A stretch of DNA of 10,635 nucleotides from Actinomycetes bacterium (GTDB lineage Bacteria > Actinomycetota > Actinomycetes > Propionibacteriales > Propionibacteriaceae), in the NCBI GenBank assembly GCA_023432725.1, contig JAEYUH010000154.1, forward strand, positions 1-10,635. The letters run 5' to 3'. The translations under genes and the position numbers were made by a program. The notes under the pieces were generated by a model. It was not told the origin of the DNA. It searched no databases and saw only the letters and a program-made list of their open reading frames with translations. Positions 1 to 7,133 of the stretch are shown piece after piece; position 1 is the first letter of the stretch, and each line of letters begins with the position of its first letter.

Positions 1-2
1 CC

Positions 3-1379
3 CCGCAACGGGCCACGACGGGCTTCGGGGGCCATCGGGTCGGCGTGCGCCCGGGCGCCCCCACCGACCAGCGCCGGGAGCCGGGCGGCGGGCTGCGGGC
101 CCTGCTGCCCAAGAAGCCGAAGCGACGCAAGTTCACCGAGCACGAGATCCGGATCGACGCCGAGGGCGAGCACTGGCTCGGCGACCTCGAGGGAGTCGTA
201 AGGGTGCTCGAGCGCCCCACCGCCCCCGCAGTGCTGATCGACCCCAAGATCCACCGACCGGTGGACCGGCGCCAGCCACGGCACGACACCTTGTCGGCCG
301 CAGCAGCGATCGCGGGGGACAGGCTGGTGGTCCGCCACGGCGACCAGGTGTTGCTCGACACTCCCGCCAGGGAGCCCATCACGGCCACCGGCTTGCGCGG
401 CCTCGCGCTGGTGACCGAGATCGACCTGGCCGACGTCGGCAGAGGCCCGGACGCCAGTGCCAGGATCGCCGAGCTCGCGGCGTACGGGGCCGTGCTGCAC
501 AGCGCCGACCCCCGGCTCGCCCTCGATCCGACGCTCGCCACCCTGGTGAGCGCGCCCTACACGCGGCAGCCTCTGCTCGCCCACGTCAACCGCTCGCTGT
601 GCCAGGTTCGCGCGGTGATGCGGGGCCATACCCGGATCCTCACCACCCGGCCATGGCCTTCGGTTTCGGTGCTGCTGTCGTGCCGCCGTCCCAACCTGCT
701 CAACCAGATCCTCACCCAGCTGGCTGCCCAAGACATCCCCCAGCTCGAGGTGGTGCTGGGCTGCCATGGGTTCCCCGCCCCCAGCAGGGACTCCTTCGCC
801 CCTGAACTGCGCCCGCTGCTCGGGCCGATCCTCGAGTTCGGCGAGGACGTGCTCTTCGGTGACGTGCTGGCGGCACTCTCGGCAGCAGCGTCCGGCGACC
901 TGCTGTCGAAGGTGGATGACGACGACCTCTACGGCCCGCAGCACCTGTCCGACCTGGTCGTCGCCTGGCACTACGCCGATGCCCAGCTCGTGGGCCGCAA
1001 GCTGGCGCTGGTGCACTACCACGACGAGGACAAGTTGATGGTCCGCCGGTTCTTCCTCGAGGGCTACCGCTGGGACGCCGCCGGTGGCGCTTCGATCATC
1101 GCCCGCGGCGACCTCGCCGCTGTCGGGGGCTGGCGCTCCCAGCGACGCAGCGTCGACCACGGGCTGATGACACGGGTGTACGAGGCCGGGGGACTGGTCT
1201 ACACGTGCAGCGGTCCCGGCTACATCCACGTGCGCCACTCCGAGGGCCACACCTACGACGTCGCCGACACCCGGTTCAAGGAGCTGTACGTCGAGGAGGC
1301 CCTGACAGGGATCCCCCCGGCCGCCTACGGGCTGCTGGACCTCAGTTCGCTGAAGGCTCCTGCTCAGTCAGTTCGCTGA
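3..1379 (+). CDS. GT2-like (GT-A fold) glycosyltransferase, 5' end outside window
   Basis: The reading frame is open from the first bases of the window with no stop upstream of the GTG at 45, so the gene probably starts outside the window; position 3 is the first complete codon. Numbered from GTG45, residues 1-200 form an N-terminal region I do not recognise, with a basic stretch at about 21-30. Residues 205-425 look like a family 2 glycosyltransferase: a first beta strand PSVSVLLSCRRP (205-216), an acidic metal-binding cluster DDDD (291-294) filling the DXD role, a candidate catalytic acid in VDHGL (370-374), and a His-containing tail HVRHSEGH (395-402). There is no signal peptide or membrane segment in the visible part, so it probably acts in the cytoplasm using a nucleotide-sugar. 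Its place beside TagF- and TagD-like genes suggests a role in assembling or decorating a cell-wall glycopolymer, but donor and acceptor cannot be read from sequence. Its 3' end overlaps the convergent GT4 gene by 38 bp. Confidence 0.82.
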   Translation, partial: PQRATTGFGGHRVGVRPGAPTDQRREPGGGLRALLPKKPKRRKFTEHEIRIDAEGEHWLGDLEGVVRVLERPTAPAVLIDPKIHRPVDRRQPRHDTLSAAAAIAGDRLVVRHGDQVLLDTPAREPITATGLRGLALVTEIDLADVGRGPDASARIAELAAYGAVLHSADPRLALDPTLATLVSAPYTRQPLLAHVNRSLCQVRAVMRGHTRILTTRPWPSVSVLLSCRRPNLLNQILTQLAAQDIPQLEVVLGCHGFPAPSRDSFAPELRPLLGPILEFGEDVLFGDVLAALSAAASGDLLSKVDDDDLYGPQHLSDLVVAWHYADAQLVGRKLALVHYHDEDKLMVRRFFLEGYRWDAAGGASIIARGDLAAVGGWRSQRRSVDHGLMTRVYEAGGLVYTCSGPGYIHVRHSEGHTYDVADTRFKELYVEEALTGIPPAAYGLLDLSSLKAPAQSVR

Positions 1380-1393
1380 ACAGCCCGGCCCAG
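1342..1393. repeat. Imperfect 26-bp tandem duplication spanning the convergent stop codons
   Basis: Positions 1342-1367 and 1368-1393 match at 20 of 26 bases, and the first 13 bases (TCAGTTCGCTGAA) are identical. The unit length is not a multiple of three, so each gene reads the two copies in different frames. The plus-strand GT2 gene passes through the first copy and stops in the second (TGA 1377-1379). The minus-strand GT4 gene passes through the 1368 copy as FSELT and stops in the 1342 copy. Confidence 0.75.
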
Positions 1394-3012
1394 CGGGCGG
1401 CGAAGGCGTCCTCGCTGAAGTCGGCGGCCCTGACCCGGGCCGCCTCGCCGACCAGCGCGAGGCGGGCCGGATCGCGGAGGGCGGTCACGATCCGATCCGC
1501 GAGCGCGCGTCGGTTGCCGTAAGGCACGAGGAAGCCGTCCACGCCGTCGGTGATGATGTCGGGCGGACCGTAGCGCAGGTCGTAACTCACCACGGGGCAG
1601 CCGTAGCTCATCGCTTCCAGCAGCGTCAGCGAGATCCCCTCGAAGCGACTGCTGATCAGGCAGAGTGAGGCACGCTGGTAGACCTCGCCCGGGGTCTTGG
1701 TGAAGCCCCTCAGGCTGACCACTCTCCGAAGGCCGAGGTCGGTGACCTGCTGGCGCAGGGATGGCAGGTCGGGACCGGTTCCCCAGATCTCCAGGCGTGC
1801 CGACGGCAGTTGCCGGTGCACCAGCGCGAAGGCGTCGATAGCGTGGTCGATCTGTTTCTGGGCGTCGAGCCGGGCCAGCATGATGACCAAGTTCGGATCT
1901 CGCTCTGCAGCCGGATCGAACACGACGGGCGGGACCGCGTGCGGCAGCACCCGGAAGTTGTCGGACCGTCCATACCTAGCCTCCACCTCGGCGCGCTGGG
2001 CGGCGGTGAGGAAGACGACGGCGTCCACCTTCGTGCGGGCCTCGAACACCGGACGGAAGGTCGGCCGGATCGCCCGCAGGTCGTCGTACGGCTCCTTGAT
2101 GTGGGCGTTGTGGATCACGAAGAGCCGGCGAGCCAGCGGGTTGGGGTAGCCGATCAGGTAGCGGTCGATCAGCCTGTCCTCGCTGGTGACGAACGCGGGG
2201 GAGTCGCCGATCAGCCGATCGAGGCAGAGGTGGTTGATCCGGTCAAGGCTGTCGTGCACCTCGACAGGGGTGCCGCCGGCGTCGAACAGGGTGACCCGGT
2301 CCACCTCGGGCAGCAGGGTGTCGGGGTCGATCACCCACCAGATCGTGAAGGCCGGGGACTGGTCGGCCCGGTAGTGGATCTCCTGGCGCGGCAGGTTGTG
2401 GTGCAGGTCCATGTAGATGCGGCGGCGCAGCGTCCCGTTCGGGCGGAACTCCTCGCGCAGCGTGCGGGCGCGGTTGGGGTTGAACCAGTCGCGGACGATC
2501 AGCCGACCGGCATGGTCGAACCGCTTGTAGACCCGGTACACCCCGTCGCCGTCGAAGTACCGGTACACCGGCTGGTCCTCGTCCTTGATCCAGTTCAGCT
2601 CCGGCTCGTCCACCGGGTGCAGGATCGGCGATCCGGCGTAGCTGGTGTCGTCGGGGTAGAAGTCGTGCAGGCACAGCAGCCGCATCGAGTCGTCCAGCAG
2701 ACCCCGCTCGCGCAGCCCGTGCTCGATGTCGGCCAGCTCGGAGGAGTGCAGGAAGGTGACCAGCGCCTGGTCGGTGACGCCGTGAGCGGCGAGCACCCGC
2801 ATCTTGGCGAAGATGGACGCCGACCTGCCCGCGAAGTTCCGCGGCAGCGCGTTGACGCAGAACAGGTACTTGCCGTCAGGGAACGGCGCCGGCGCGGGCA
2901 GCGGATCGAGCGGACGGATCGCCACCGGCGCGGCGGGTTGGGTACGGTGACCGGTGGCCGGGGAGGGCCGGGCCTTGCCAAGGACGCGTCGGACCGGGTC
3001 CGGCACCCGCAT
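1342..3012 (-). CDS. GT4 glycosyltransferase, TagE/GtfA-like (probable teichoic acid glycosylation)
   Basis: This is a 556-residue retaining glycosyltransferase of the GT-B fold. Residues 45-130 resemble the N-terminal acceptor-side domain. Residues 145-255 are rich in beta strands and aromatic residues (YRYFDGDGVYRVYKRF, 150-165), like the insert in poly(glycerol-phosphate) alpha-glucosyltransferase TagE and in GtfA. Residues 370-545 are a typical Glycos_transf_1 domain: ARLDAQKQ (380-387) with R381 and K386, GTGPD (411-415), and the E-x7-E motif with E458 and E466. No signal peptide is seen. By family knowledge it would transfer a sugar, perhaps glucose, to polyol-phosphate units on the cytoplasmic face; the acceptor is inferred from the TagD- and TagF-like neighbours. 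I chose the ATG at 3012 because GGAGGG lies 9 nt upstream. The ATG at 3030 (562 residues) lacks a Shine-Dalgarno, and the longer GTG frame from 3114 would overlap the divergent gene's coding start. It diverges from the fused cytidylyltransferase gene. Confidence 0.87.
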   Translation of the reverse strand: MRVPDPVRRVLGKARPSPATGHRTQPAAPVAIRPLDPLPAPAPFPDGKYLFCVNALPRNFAGRSASIFAKMRVLAAHGVTDQALVTFLHSSELADIEHGLRERGLLDDSMRLLCLHDFYPDDTSYAGSPILHPVDEPELNWIKDEDQPVYRYFDGDGVYRVYKRFDHAGRLIVRDWFNPNRARTLREEFRPNGTLRRRIYMDLHHNLPRQEIHYRADQSPAFTIWWVIDPDTLLPEVDRVTLFDAGGTPVEVHDSLDRINHLCLDRLIGDSPAFVTSEDRLIDRYLIGYPNPLARRLFVIHNAHIKEPYDDLRAIRPTFRPVFEARTKVDAVVFLTAAQRAEVEARYGRSDNFRVLPHAVPPVVFDPAAERDPNLVIMLARLDAQKQIDHAIDAFALVHRQLPSARLEIWGTGPDLPSLRQQVTDLGLRRVVSLRGFTKTPGEVYQRASLCLISSRFEGISLTLLEAMSYGCPVVSYDLRYGPPDIITDGVDGFLVPYGNRRALADRIVTALRDPARLALVGEAARVRAADFSEDAFAARWAGLFSELTEQEPSAN

Positions 3013-3021
3013 CGGCCTGCT

Positions 3022-3027
3022 CCCTCC
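3022..3027 (-). promoter_or_regulatory. Ribosome binding site deciding the GT4 start
   Basis: On the minus strand GGAGGG stands 9 nt before the ATG at 3012. It overlaps the upstream in-frame ATG at 3030, which itself has no purine-rich sequence before it. This favours translation from 3012. Confidence 0.55.
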
Positions 3028-3090
3028 CATGGATCTGCGACAATCTAACCACGTCGCCCCGGAGGAGCTGCGCCCGGCCGCGGCAGGTGA

Positions 3091-3095
3091 AAGGA
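3091..3095 (+). promoter_or_regulatory. Ribosome binding site of the TagD-oxidoreductase fusion
   Basis: AAGGA lies 5 nt before the ATG at 3101. It supports 3101 as the true start over the in-frame ATG at 2954, which would add 49 residues of low-complexity sequence before the conserved TagD N-terminus MRVITYGTFDLFH. Confidence 0.75.
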
Positions 3096-3100
3096 AGAGA

Positions 3101-4435
3101 ATGCGCGTCATCACCTACGGCACCTTCGATCTGTTCCACGACGGTCACCGACGCCTGCTGGAACGCGCGAAGGCCCTCGGGGACTATCTGATCGTCGGGG
3201 TGACGACGGAGAACTACGACGACTCCCGCGGCAAGCTGAACGTCGCCCAGTCGCTGATGGAGCGGATCCGCAACGTCGCCGACTCCGGCCTGGCCGACGA
3301 GATCATCATCGAGGAGTACGAGGGCCAGAAGGTCCAGGACATCCAGAAGCACGACGTCGACATCTTCGCCATCGGCTCGGACTGGCTCGGCAAGTTCGAC
3401 TACCTCAAGGACTACTGCCAGGTCGTCTACCTGGAACGCACGAAGGGGGTGTCGTCCACCCAGTTGCGCAACGAGGCGGGCGTCATCCGGCTCGGCGTGA
3501 TCGGGTCGGGACGGATCGCCGCCCGGTTCGTCGCCGAGGCCCGCTACGTCTCCGGCGTCTCCGTCGAGGGCGTGTTCAGCCGCCGCTTTTCCACCGCGAA
3601 GGCTTTCGCGGAGAAGCTGGAGCTGGAGCACGCATCCGAGACCCTGCCCGAGCTGTTCGAGAGCGTGGACGCGGTCTACATCGCGTCCCCCCACGGCACC
3701 CACTACGAGTACGCCCGCCAGGCCCTGGAGGCCGGCATCCACGTGCTGTGCGAGAAGCCGATGACCCTCACCAGGGCCCAGACCGCCGAGCTGTTCGAGC
3801 TCGCGACCGAGCGCGGCCTCGTCCTGCTCGAGGCGGTGAAGACCGCCTTCGGCCCCGGCTTCCAGCGGATGGTGGCGGTCGCGCGGTCGGGGTCGATCGG
3901 GCAGATCCGCTCGGTGGACGCCACCTTCACCAAGCTGGTCGACCACGGCAGGGAACTGGAGGGTCCAGAAGGCGGCAGCATCTCCGAGCTGGCCACCTAC
4001 CCGCTGCTCGCGGTGATCAAGCTGCTCGGCACCGACTACACCGGCATCCGCACCCAGTCCTTCCGCCCCGAGGGCAGCGAGGTGGAGCTGTTCAGCCGGA
4101 TCGACCTCACCTACCCGCACGCGATCGCGTCCGCGCGCACCGGCATCGGCGTGAAGGCGGAGGGCGAGCTGGTGGTGGCCGGCACCCGCGGCTACGTCCA
4201 CGTGCCAGCACCGTGGTGGCTCACCGAGTACTTCGAGACGCGGTTCGAGAACTCGTCCCAGAACAAGAAGTACTACTACAAGTTCGACGGTGACGGGCTG
4301 CGCTATGAGCTGGCCGAGTTCGCGCTCATGATCCGCAGCGGGAGCCGCGAGTCGTTCAAGCTCCGCGCGGCCGAGTCGATAGCGATGGCCGAGATCATCG
4401 AGCGCGCCAGGGCCGACGCCGAGATCTTCGGCTGA
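3101..4435 (+). CDS. Fused TagD-like cytidylyltransferase and Gfo/Idh/MocA oxidoreductase
   Basis: This 444-residue protein joins two enzymes. Residues 1-127 match a complete TagD-type glycerol-3-phosphate cytidylyltransferase (normally about 130 residues): GTFDLFHDGH (7-16) with the HxGH nucleotide-binding motif at 13-16, and RTKGVSST (113-120), the counterpart of the TagD RTEGISTT signature. Residues 129-444 match a Gfo/Idh/MocA oxidoreductase: GSGRIA (135-140) in the Rossmann fold, EKP (218-220) with the usual catalytic lysine K219, and GGSISELATY (291-300), where Y300 aligns with the active-site region of the dihydrodiol-dehydrogenase-like branch. There is almost no linker. The first half should make CDP-glycerol or a related CDP-polyol from CTP and polyol phosphate. 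The second should carry out an NAD(P)-dependent redox step on an unknown sugar or polyol substrate. The TagF-like gene follows after 12 bp, so the product probably feeds it. The exact polyol is not determinable from sequence. Confidence 0.9.
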   Translation: MRVITYGTFDLFHDGHRRLLERAKALGDYLIVGVTTENYDDSRGKLNVAQSLMERIRNVADSGLADEIIIEEYEGQKVQDIQKHDVDIFAIGSDWLGKFDYLKDYCQVVYLERTKGVSSTQLRNEAGVIRLGVIGSGRIAARFVAEARYVSGVSVEGVFSRRFSTAKAFAEKLELEHASETLPELFESVDAVYIASPHGTHYEYARQALEAGIHVLCEKPMTLTRAQTAELFELATERGLVLLEAVKTAFGPGFQRMVAVARSGSIGQIRSVDATFTKLVDHGRELEGPEGGSISELATYPLLAVIKLLGTDYTGIRTQSFRPEGSEVELFSRIDLTYPHAIASARTGIGVKAEGELVVAGTRGYVHVPAPWWLTEYFETRFENSSQNKKYYYKFDGDGLRYELAEFALMIRSGSRESFKLRAAESIAMAEIIERARADAEIFG

Positions 4436-4447
4436 TCCGGGGCAGCC

Positions 4448-7039
4448 ATGGCGCAGAAGTTCAACCGGGTCGAGTCGCTGGTCCGCAAGGCCCTCCGGGC
4501 CAGGTCCGGGTTCTTCTACACCGGCTACCTGGCGGGCCGCCGGGTCTACCGCACGGTCGTCAACACCCTCACCGGCCGCCACGTCGGCTGGGTGGCCTGG
4601 CTCCAGTCGGCGCGGTGGACGGCGCCGCTGACCCTCGAGATCACCGGCTGGGCGTACGAGCGCGGCAGCGGCAGCAAGGGCGTCCGACCCCGGATCACCG
4701 TCATCCTGCGCAACAAGGCGACCAGGGCGCGCCTCGAGGTGCCCGCCGAGCACCGCTACGAGGCCCAGGCCAACTCCAAGGCCCGGCTGATGCCGGTCGA
4801 CTACGGCGAGTTCGGCTTCAGCGCGTCGCTCGACCTCTCCCCGGTCGCGGCCGCCGTCGGCAGCGGCGACTGGCAGGTCACCGTCAGGGTCGACTCCTCC
4901 GACCGGGTGGTGGCGGGTCCGTTCCTGCAGGTGCTGCGCACCGCCTCGGCGGCCCAGCTCGCCGCCCACACCGTCGACGGCGTGCAGGTGGTCCCGCGGT
5001 GGGAGGCAGGGCGCGGGCTGGTGATCGCCGCCTCCCGTCCCCGTGTCCTCGAGCAGGAGACCACGGTCTCCGGCCGCGTGGTCGCCATCACCGTCGCCAC
5101 CCGCGACTTCCCCGTCACCCACGCCGCCCTCGTCTCGCCGCGTGGCCGCCACGCGCTGGCGGTGGAGGAGCTGTCACCCGGGTCGTACCGGCTGTCCGGC
5201 GAGGTTCCCGAGTGCTTCCCCGACGGGCCCACCTCCGCCGACGAACCGGGGGAGCGTGAGGGCGCGGGTTCACCGGAACGGGTGGGCGAGAGCCTTCCGC
5301 TGCTCAACCACCGCATCGAGGTGACCGATCCGTCCGGGTCGGTCGAAGCCGTGTTCTCCCGCCTGGACGACGCCGACGGTGCCACCGATCCGGCCCAGGG
5401 GCTGTACCCGATCGCCGGTACGGACGCGGCGCTGCAGCTGCGGGACACCCCCGCCACGATGCTGGTCGAGTCCGCAGAGGTCGAGGACGCCGAGCGGGTG
5501 GGGCTGCGCCTGACCGGCAGGATCCTGGGCGACCTCACCGGCGCCCGGCTGATGCTGACCGGGCCGCGGCTCGACATCGCCGCCGAGTTGGTGCCGGACG
5601 GCGATCGCTTCACCGCCTTTGTCCCGATGCTGGTCAGCGCCTGGGGAGGGCCGCCGCTGGCGCCGCAGACCGGCCGGTACGTGCTGCGCGGGCAGACCGC
5701 CGACGGTGCCTGGTTCCGGGTCGCCGCCACCCGCGCGCTGGTCCAGCAGACGCCGCGCGTGGTCACCACCGGCTGGTTCCGGTTGCGGACGGGGGTAGCT
5801 CCCGGCCGCCGGCTGGCCTTCCAGCTCAACGCCCCGCTGGGCGACCGTGAGATCGGCGACTACCAGCAGGCGGCGCTCAAGCTGAAGTACCACAGGGCCG
5901 TCCACCAGCCGAAGGAGGCCGTCTACTTCGAGAGCTTCAACGGCAGGGCGGCCACCTGCAACCCGTACGCCCTCGACCGCGAGGTGGCCCGGCAGTTCCC
6001 CGACCTGCCTCGCTACTGGGGCGTCCTCGACCTGTCGGTGGCGGTGCCGGAGGGCTCGATCCCGGTCCTGAAGGGCACCCGGCAGTGGTGGGACGCCCGG
6101 TTCACCAGTCGCTACGTGATCACCAACGAATGGCTGCGCCAGAAGTTCAAGCACCAGCCCTTCCAGGTCGTGTTGCAGACCTGGCACGGCTCCATGTTCA
6201 AGCGGATCGGCCTTGACCGTCCGAACTTCAGCAAGGACGAGGAGCACTTCCTCGCCCTCGAGCGGGTGAAGTGGGACATCCTGCTCTCCCAGAACGAGCA
6301 CTCGACGGGGATCTTCCGGTCGGCCTACGCCTGGGACAAGCCGATCTGGACCGAGGGCTACCCGCGCAACGACATCCTCGTGACGGGTGAGCGCGAGCCG
6401 ATCCGGGACCTGCTGGGGATCCGTCCGGACCAGAAGGCGGTGCTCTACGCGCCGACCTGGCGCGAGGAGCACGAGGAGGTCCTCGTCGACTTCCTCGACC
6501 TGCCCGAGATCGCCCGCCAGCTCGGCGACGACTACGTGATCCTGCTGCGCGGGCACTCCCGCACCCTGCGCGGCGGCGACAACGTGCGGGTGCCGGGCGT
6601 CATCGACGTCACCAGCTACCCGCACACCGCCGACGTCTTCCTGGCCGCGGACGCGATGATCACCGACTACTCCTCGGTGATGTTCGACTTCTCGGTGACG
6701 GGACGGCCGATGATCTTCTTCACCCCTGACCTGGACAAGTACCGCGACCAGAGCCGCGGGGTCTACTTCGACCTCGCCGAACTGGCCCCCGGCCCCGTCT
6801 GCCACCACCAGTCGGAGGTGGTCGAGGCGATCCGGGCCATGGAGTCGGACGTGCCGCGGTACGCCGAGCGGTACACGGCGTGGCGGGAGCGCTTCAACGC
6901 CCACGATGATGGCCACTGCTCGCAGCGCGTGATCGAGCGGCTCTTCCAGCTTCCGAAGAAGGACGCCGCCGGCACCGAGGCCGACGCGTCCACCCTTGCC
7001 CAGACCGCGAAGCAGGCAGTCCGGATCATCAGGGACTGA
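4448..7039 (+). CDS. TagF/TagB-type CDP-glycerol glycerophosphotransferase with long N-terminal extension
   Basis: This 863-residue protein has a C-terminal Glyphos_transf domain at about 485-850: YFESFNG (493-499), TWHGSMFKRIG (578-588), GYPRND (637-642), YAPTWRE, TDYSS (739-743), and a terminal HDDG (819-822) followed by a Ser-Arg-Val turn. These are the conserved motifs of TagF and TagB, which transfer glycerol-phosphate from CDP-glycerol to a teichoic-acid primer or growing chain at the inner face of the membrane. Whether it primes or polymerises cannot be told from motifs. Residues 1-40 are basic and may touch the membrane. Residues about 45-470 are a beta-rich region, perhaps three sandwich modules (for example LTLEITGWAY, then GEFGFSASLDLSP), with an acidic, Pro/Glu-rich insert near 260-280. 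There is no signal peptide or transmembrane helix. The start at ATG 4448, 12 bp after the previous stop, has only a weak GGGGC upstream, so translational coupling is likely. It is the last gene of the operon. Confidence 0.92.
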   Translation: MAQKFNRVESLVRKALRARSGFFYTGYLAGRRVYRTVVNTLTGRHVGWVAWLQSARWTAPLTLEITGWAYERGSGSKGVRPRITVILRNKATRARLEVPAEHRYEAQANSKARLMPVDYGEFGFSASLDLSPVAAAVGSGDWQVTVRVDSSDRVVAGPFLQVLRTASAAQLAAHTVDGVQVVPRWEAGRGLVIAASRPRVLEQETTVSGRVVAITVATRDFPVTHAALVSPRGRHALAVEELSPGSYRLSGEVPECFPDGPTSADEPGEREGAGSPERVGESLPLLNHRIEVTDPSGSVEAVFSRLDDADGATDPAQGLYPIAGTDAALQLRDTPATMLVESAEVEDAERVGLRLTGRILGDLTGARLMLTGPRLDIAAELVPDGDRFTAFVPMLVSAWGGPPLAPQTGRYVLRGQTADGAWFRVAATRALVQQTPRVVTTGWFRLRTGVAPGRRLAFQLNAPLGDREIGDYQQAALKLKYHRAVHQPKEAVYFESFNGRAATCNPYALDREVARQFPDLPRYWGVLDLSVAVPEGSIPVLKGTRQWWDARFTSRYVITNEWLRQKFKHQPFQVVLQTWHGSMFKRIGLDRPNFSKDEEHFLALERVKWDILLSQNEHSTGIFRSAYAWDKPIWTEGYPRNDILVTGEREPIRDLLGIRPDQKAVLYAPTWREEHEEVLVDFLDLPEIARQLGDDYVILLRGHSRTLRGGDNVRVPGVIDVTSYPHTADVFLAADAMITDYSSVMFDFSVTGRPMIFFTPDLDKYRDQSRGVYFDLAELAPGPVCHHQSEVVEAIRAMESDVPRYAERYTAWRERFNAHDDGHCSQRVIERLFQLPKKDAAGTEADASTLAQTAKQAVRIIRD

Positions 7040-7067
7040 CGGGGCACTGGCGCTCGCTCCCGGCGCG

Positions 7068-7084
7068 CCTGGGGGCACCCCCGG
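7068..7084. terminator. Candidate bidirectional terminator hairpin
   Basis: The 94-bp gap between the convergent TagF-like and nuclease genes contains CC-T-GGGGG-CA-CCCCC-GG. It can fold into a GC stem of five to six pairs with one bulged T and a small loop. No run of T follows on either strand, only CTGTTCT on the plus strand, so it is not a classic Rho-independent terminator. It may still act as one in a high-GC genome where T-tracts are often lacking. Confidence 0.35.
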
Positions 7085-7133
7085 CTGTTCTCAGCCCCGA
7101 TTGCAGCCCCAGAACCGCCGCGGACGCCCCCAC

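Larger units (their letters stand above)
3013..3100. promoter_or_regulatory. Divergent promoter region between GT4 gene and TagD-fusion operon
   Basis: This is the 88-bp gap between the two chosen starts. Its only AT-rich patch, at 3039-3049, holds two overlapping -10-like hexamers: TAGATT on the minus strand (3047-3042) and GACAAT on the plus strand (3039-3044), each matching TATAAT at four positions. Neither has a convincing -35 box at 17 bp spacing. A start point about 7 nt beyond the minus-strand hexamer would give a short leader containing the GGAGGG site. The overlap suggests that the two transcription units may share or compete for RNA polymerase; this is inference. Confidence 0.3.

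Noticed and set aside
105..134. Basic run PKKPKRRKF in the GT2 protein, resembling a nuclear localisation signal
   Set aside because: The context is bacterial, and a short basic patch more likely contacts the membrane or is a linker.
1810..3048. Long plus-strand open frame (412 codons) inside the GT4 gene
   Set aside because: It is Val/Asp/Gln-rich with no domain motif and is antisense to a gene with clear GT4 motifs.
2954..3100. Upstream in-frame ATG at 2954 as the start of the fused cytidylyltransferase
   Set aside because: It would add 49 residues unlike any TagD N-terminus and would overlap the divergent GT4 coding start. The ATG at 3101 has a good Shine-Dalgarno and begins exactly at the conserved MRVITYGTFDLFH.
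3013..3114. GTG at 3114 as the start of the GT4 gene
   Set aside because: It would run across the likely promoter and into the first codons of the divergent gene. The ATG at 3012 has a GGAGGG site at suitable spacing.
2876..5152. Long minus-strand open frame (758 codons) opposite the fusion and TagF-like genes
   Set aside because: Its translation is low-complexity Asp/Gly/Val/Arg-rich sequence, typical of the antisense of high-GC coding DNA, and it overlaps well-supported genes.
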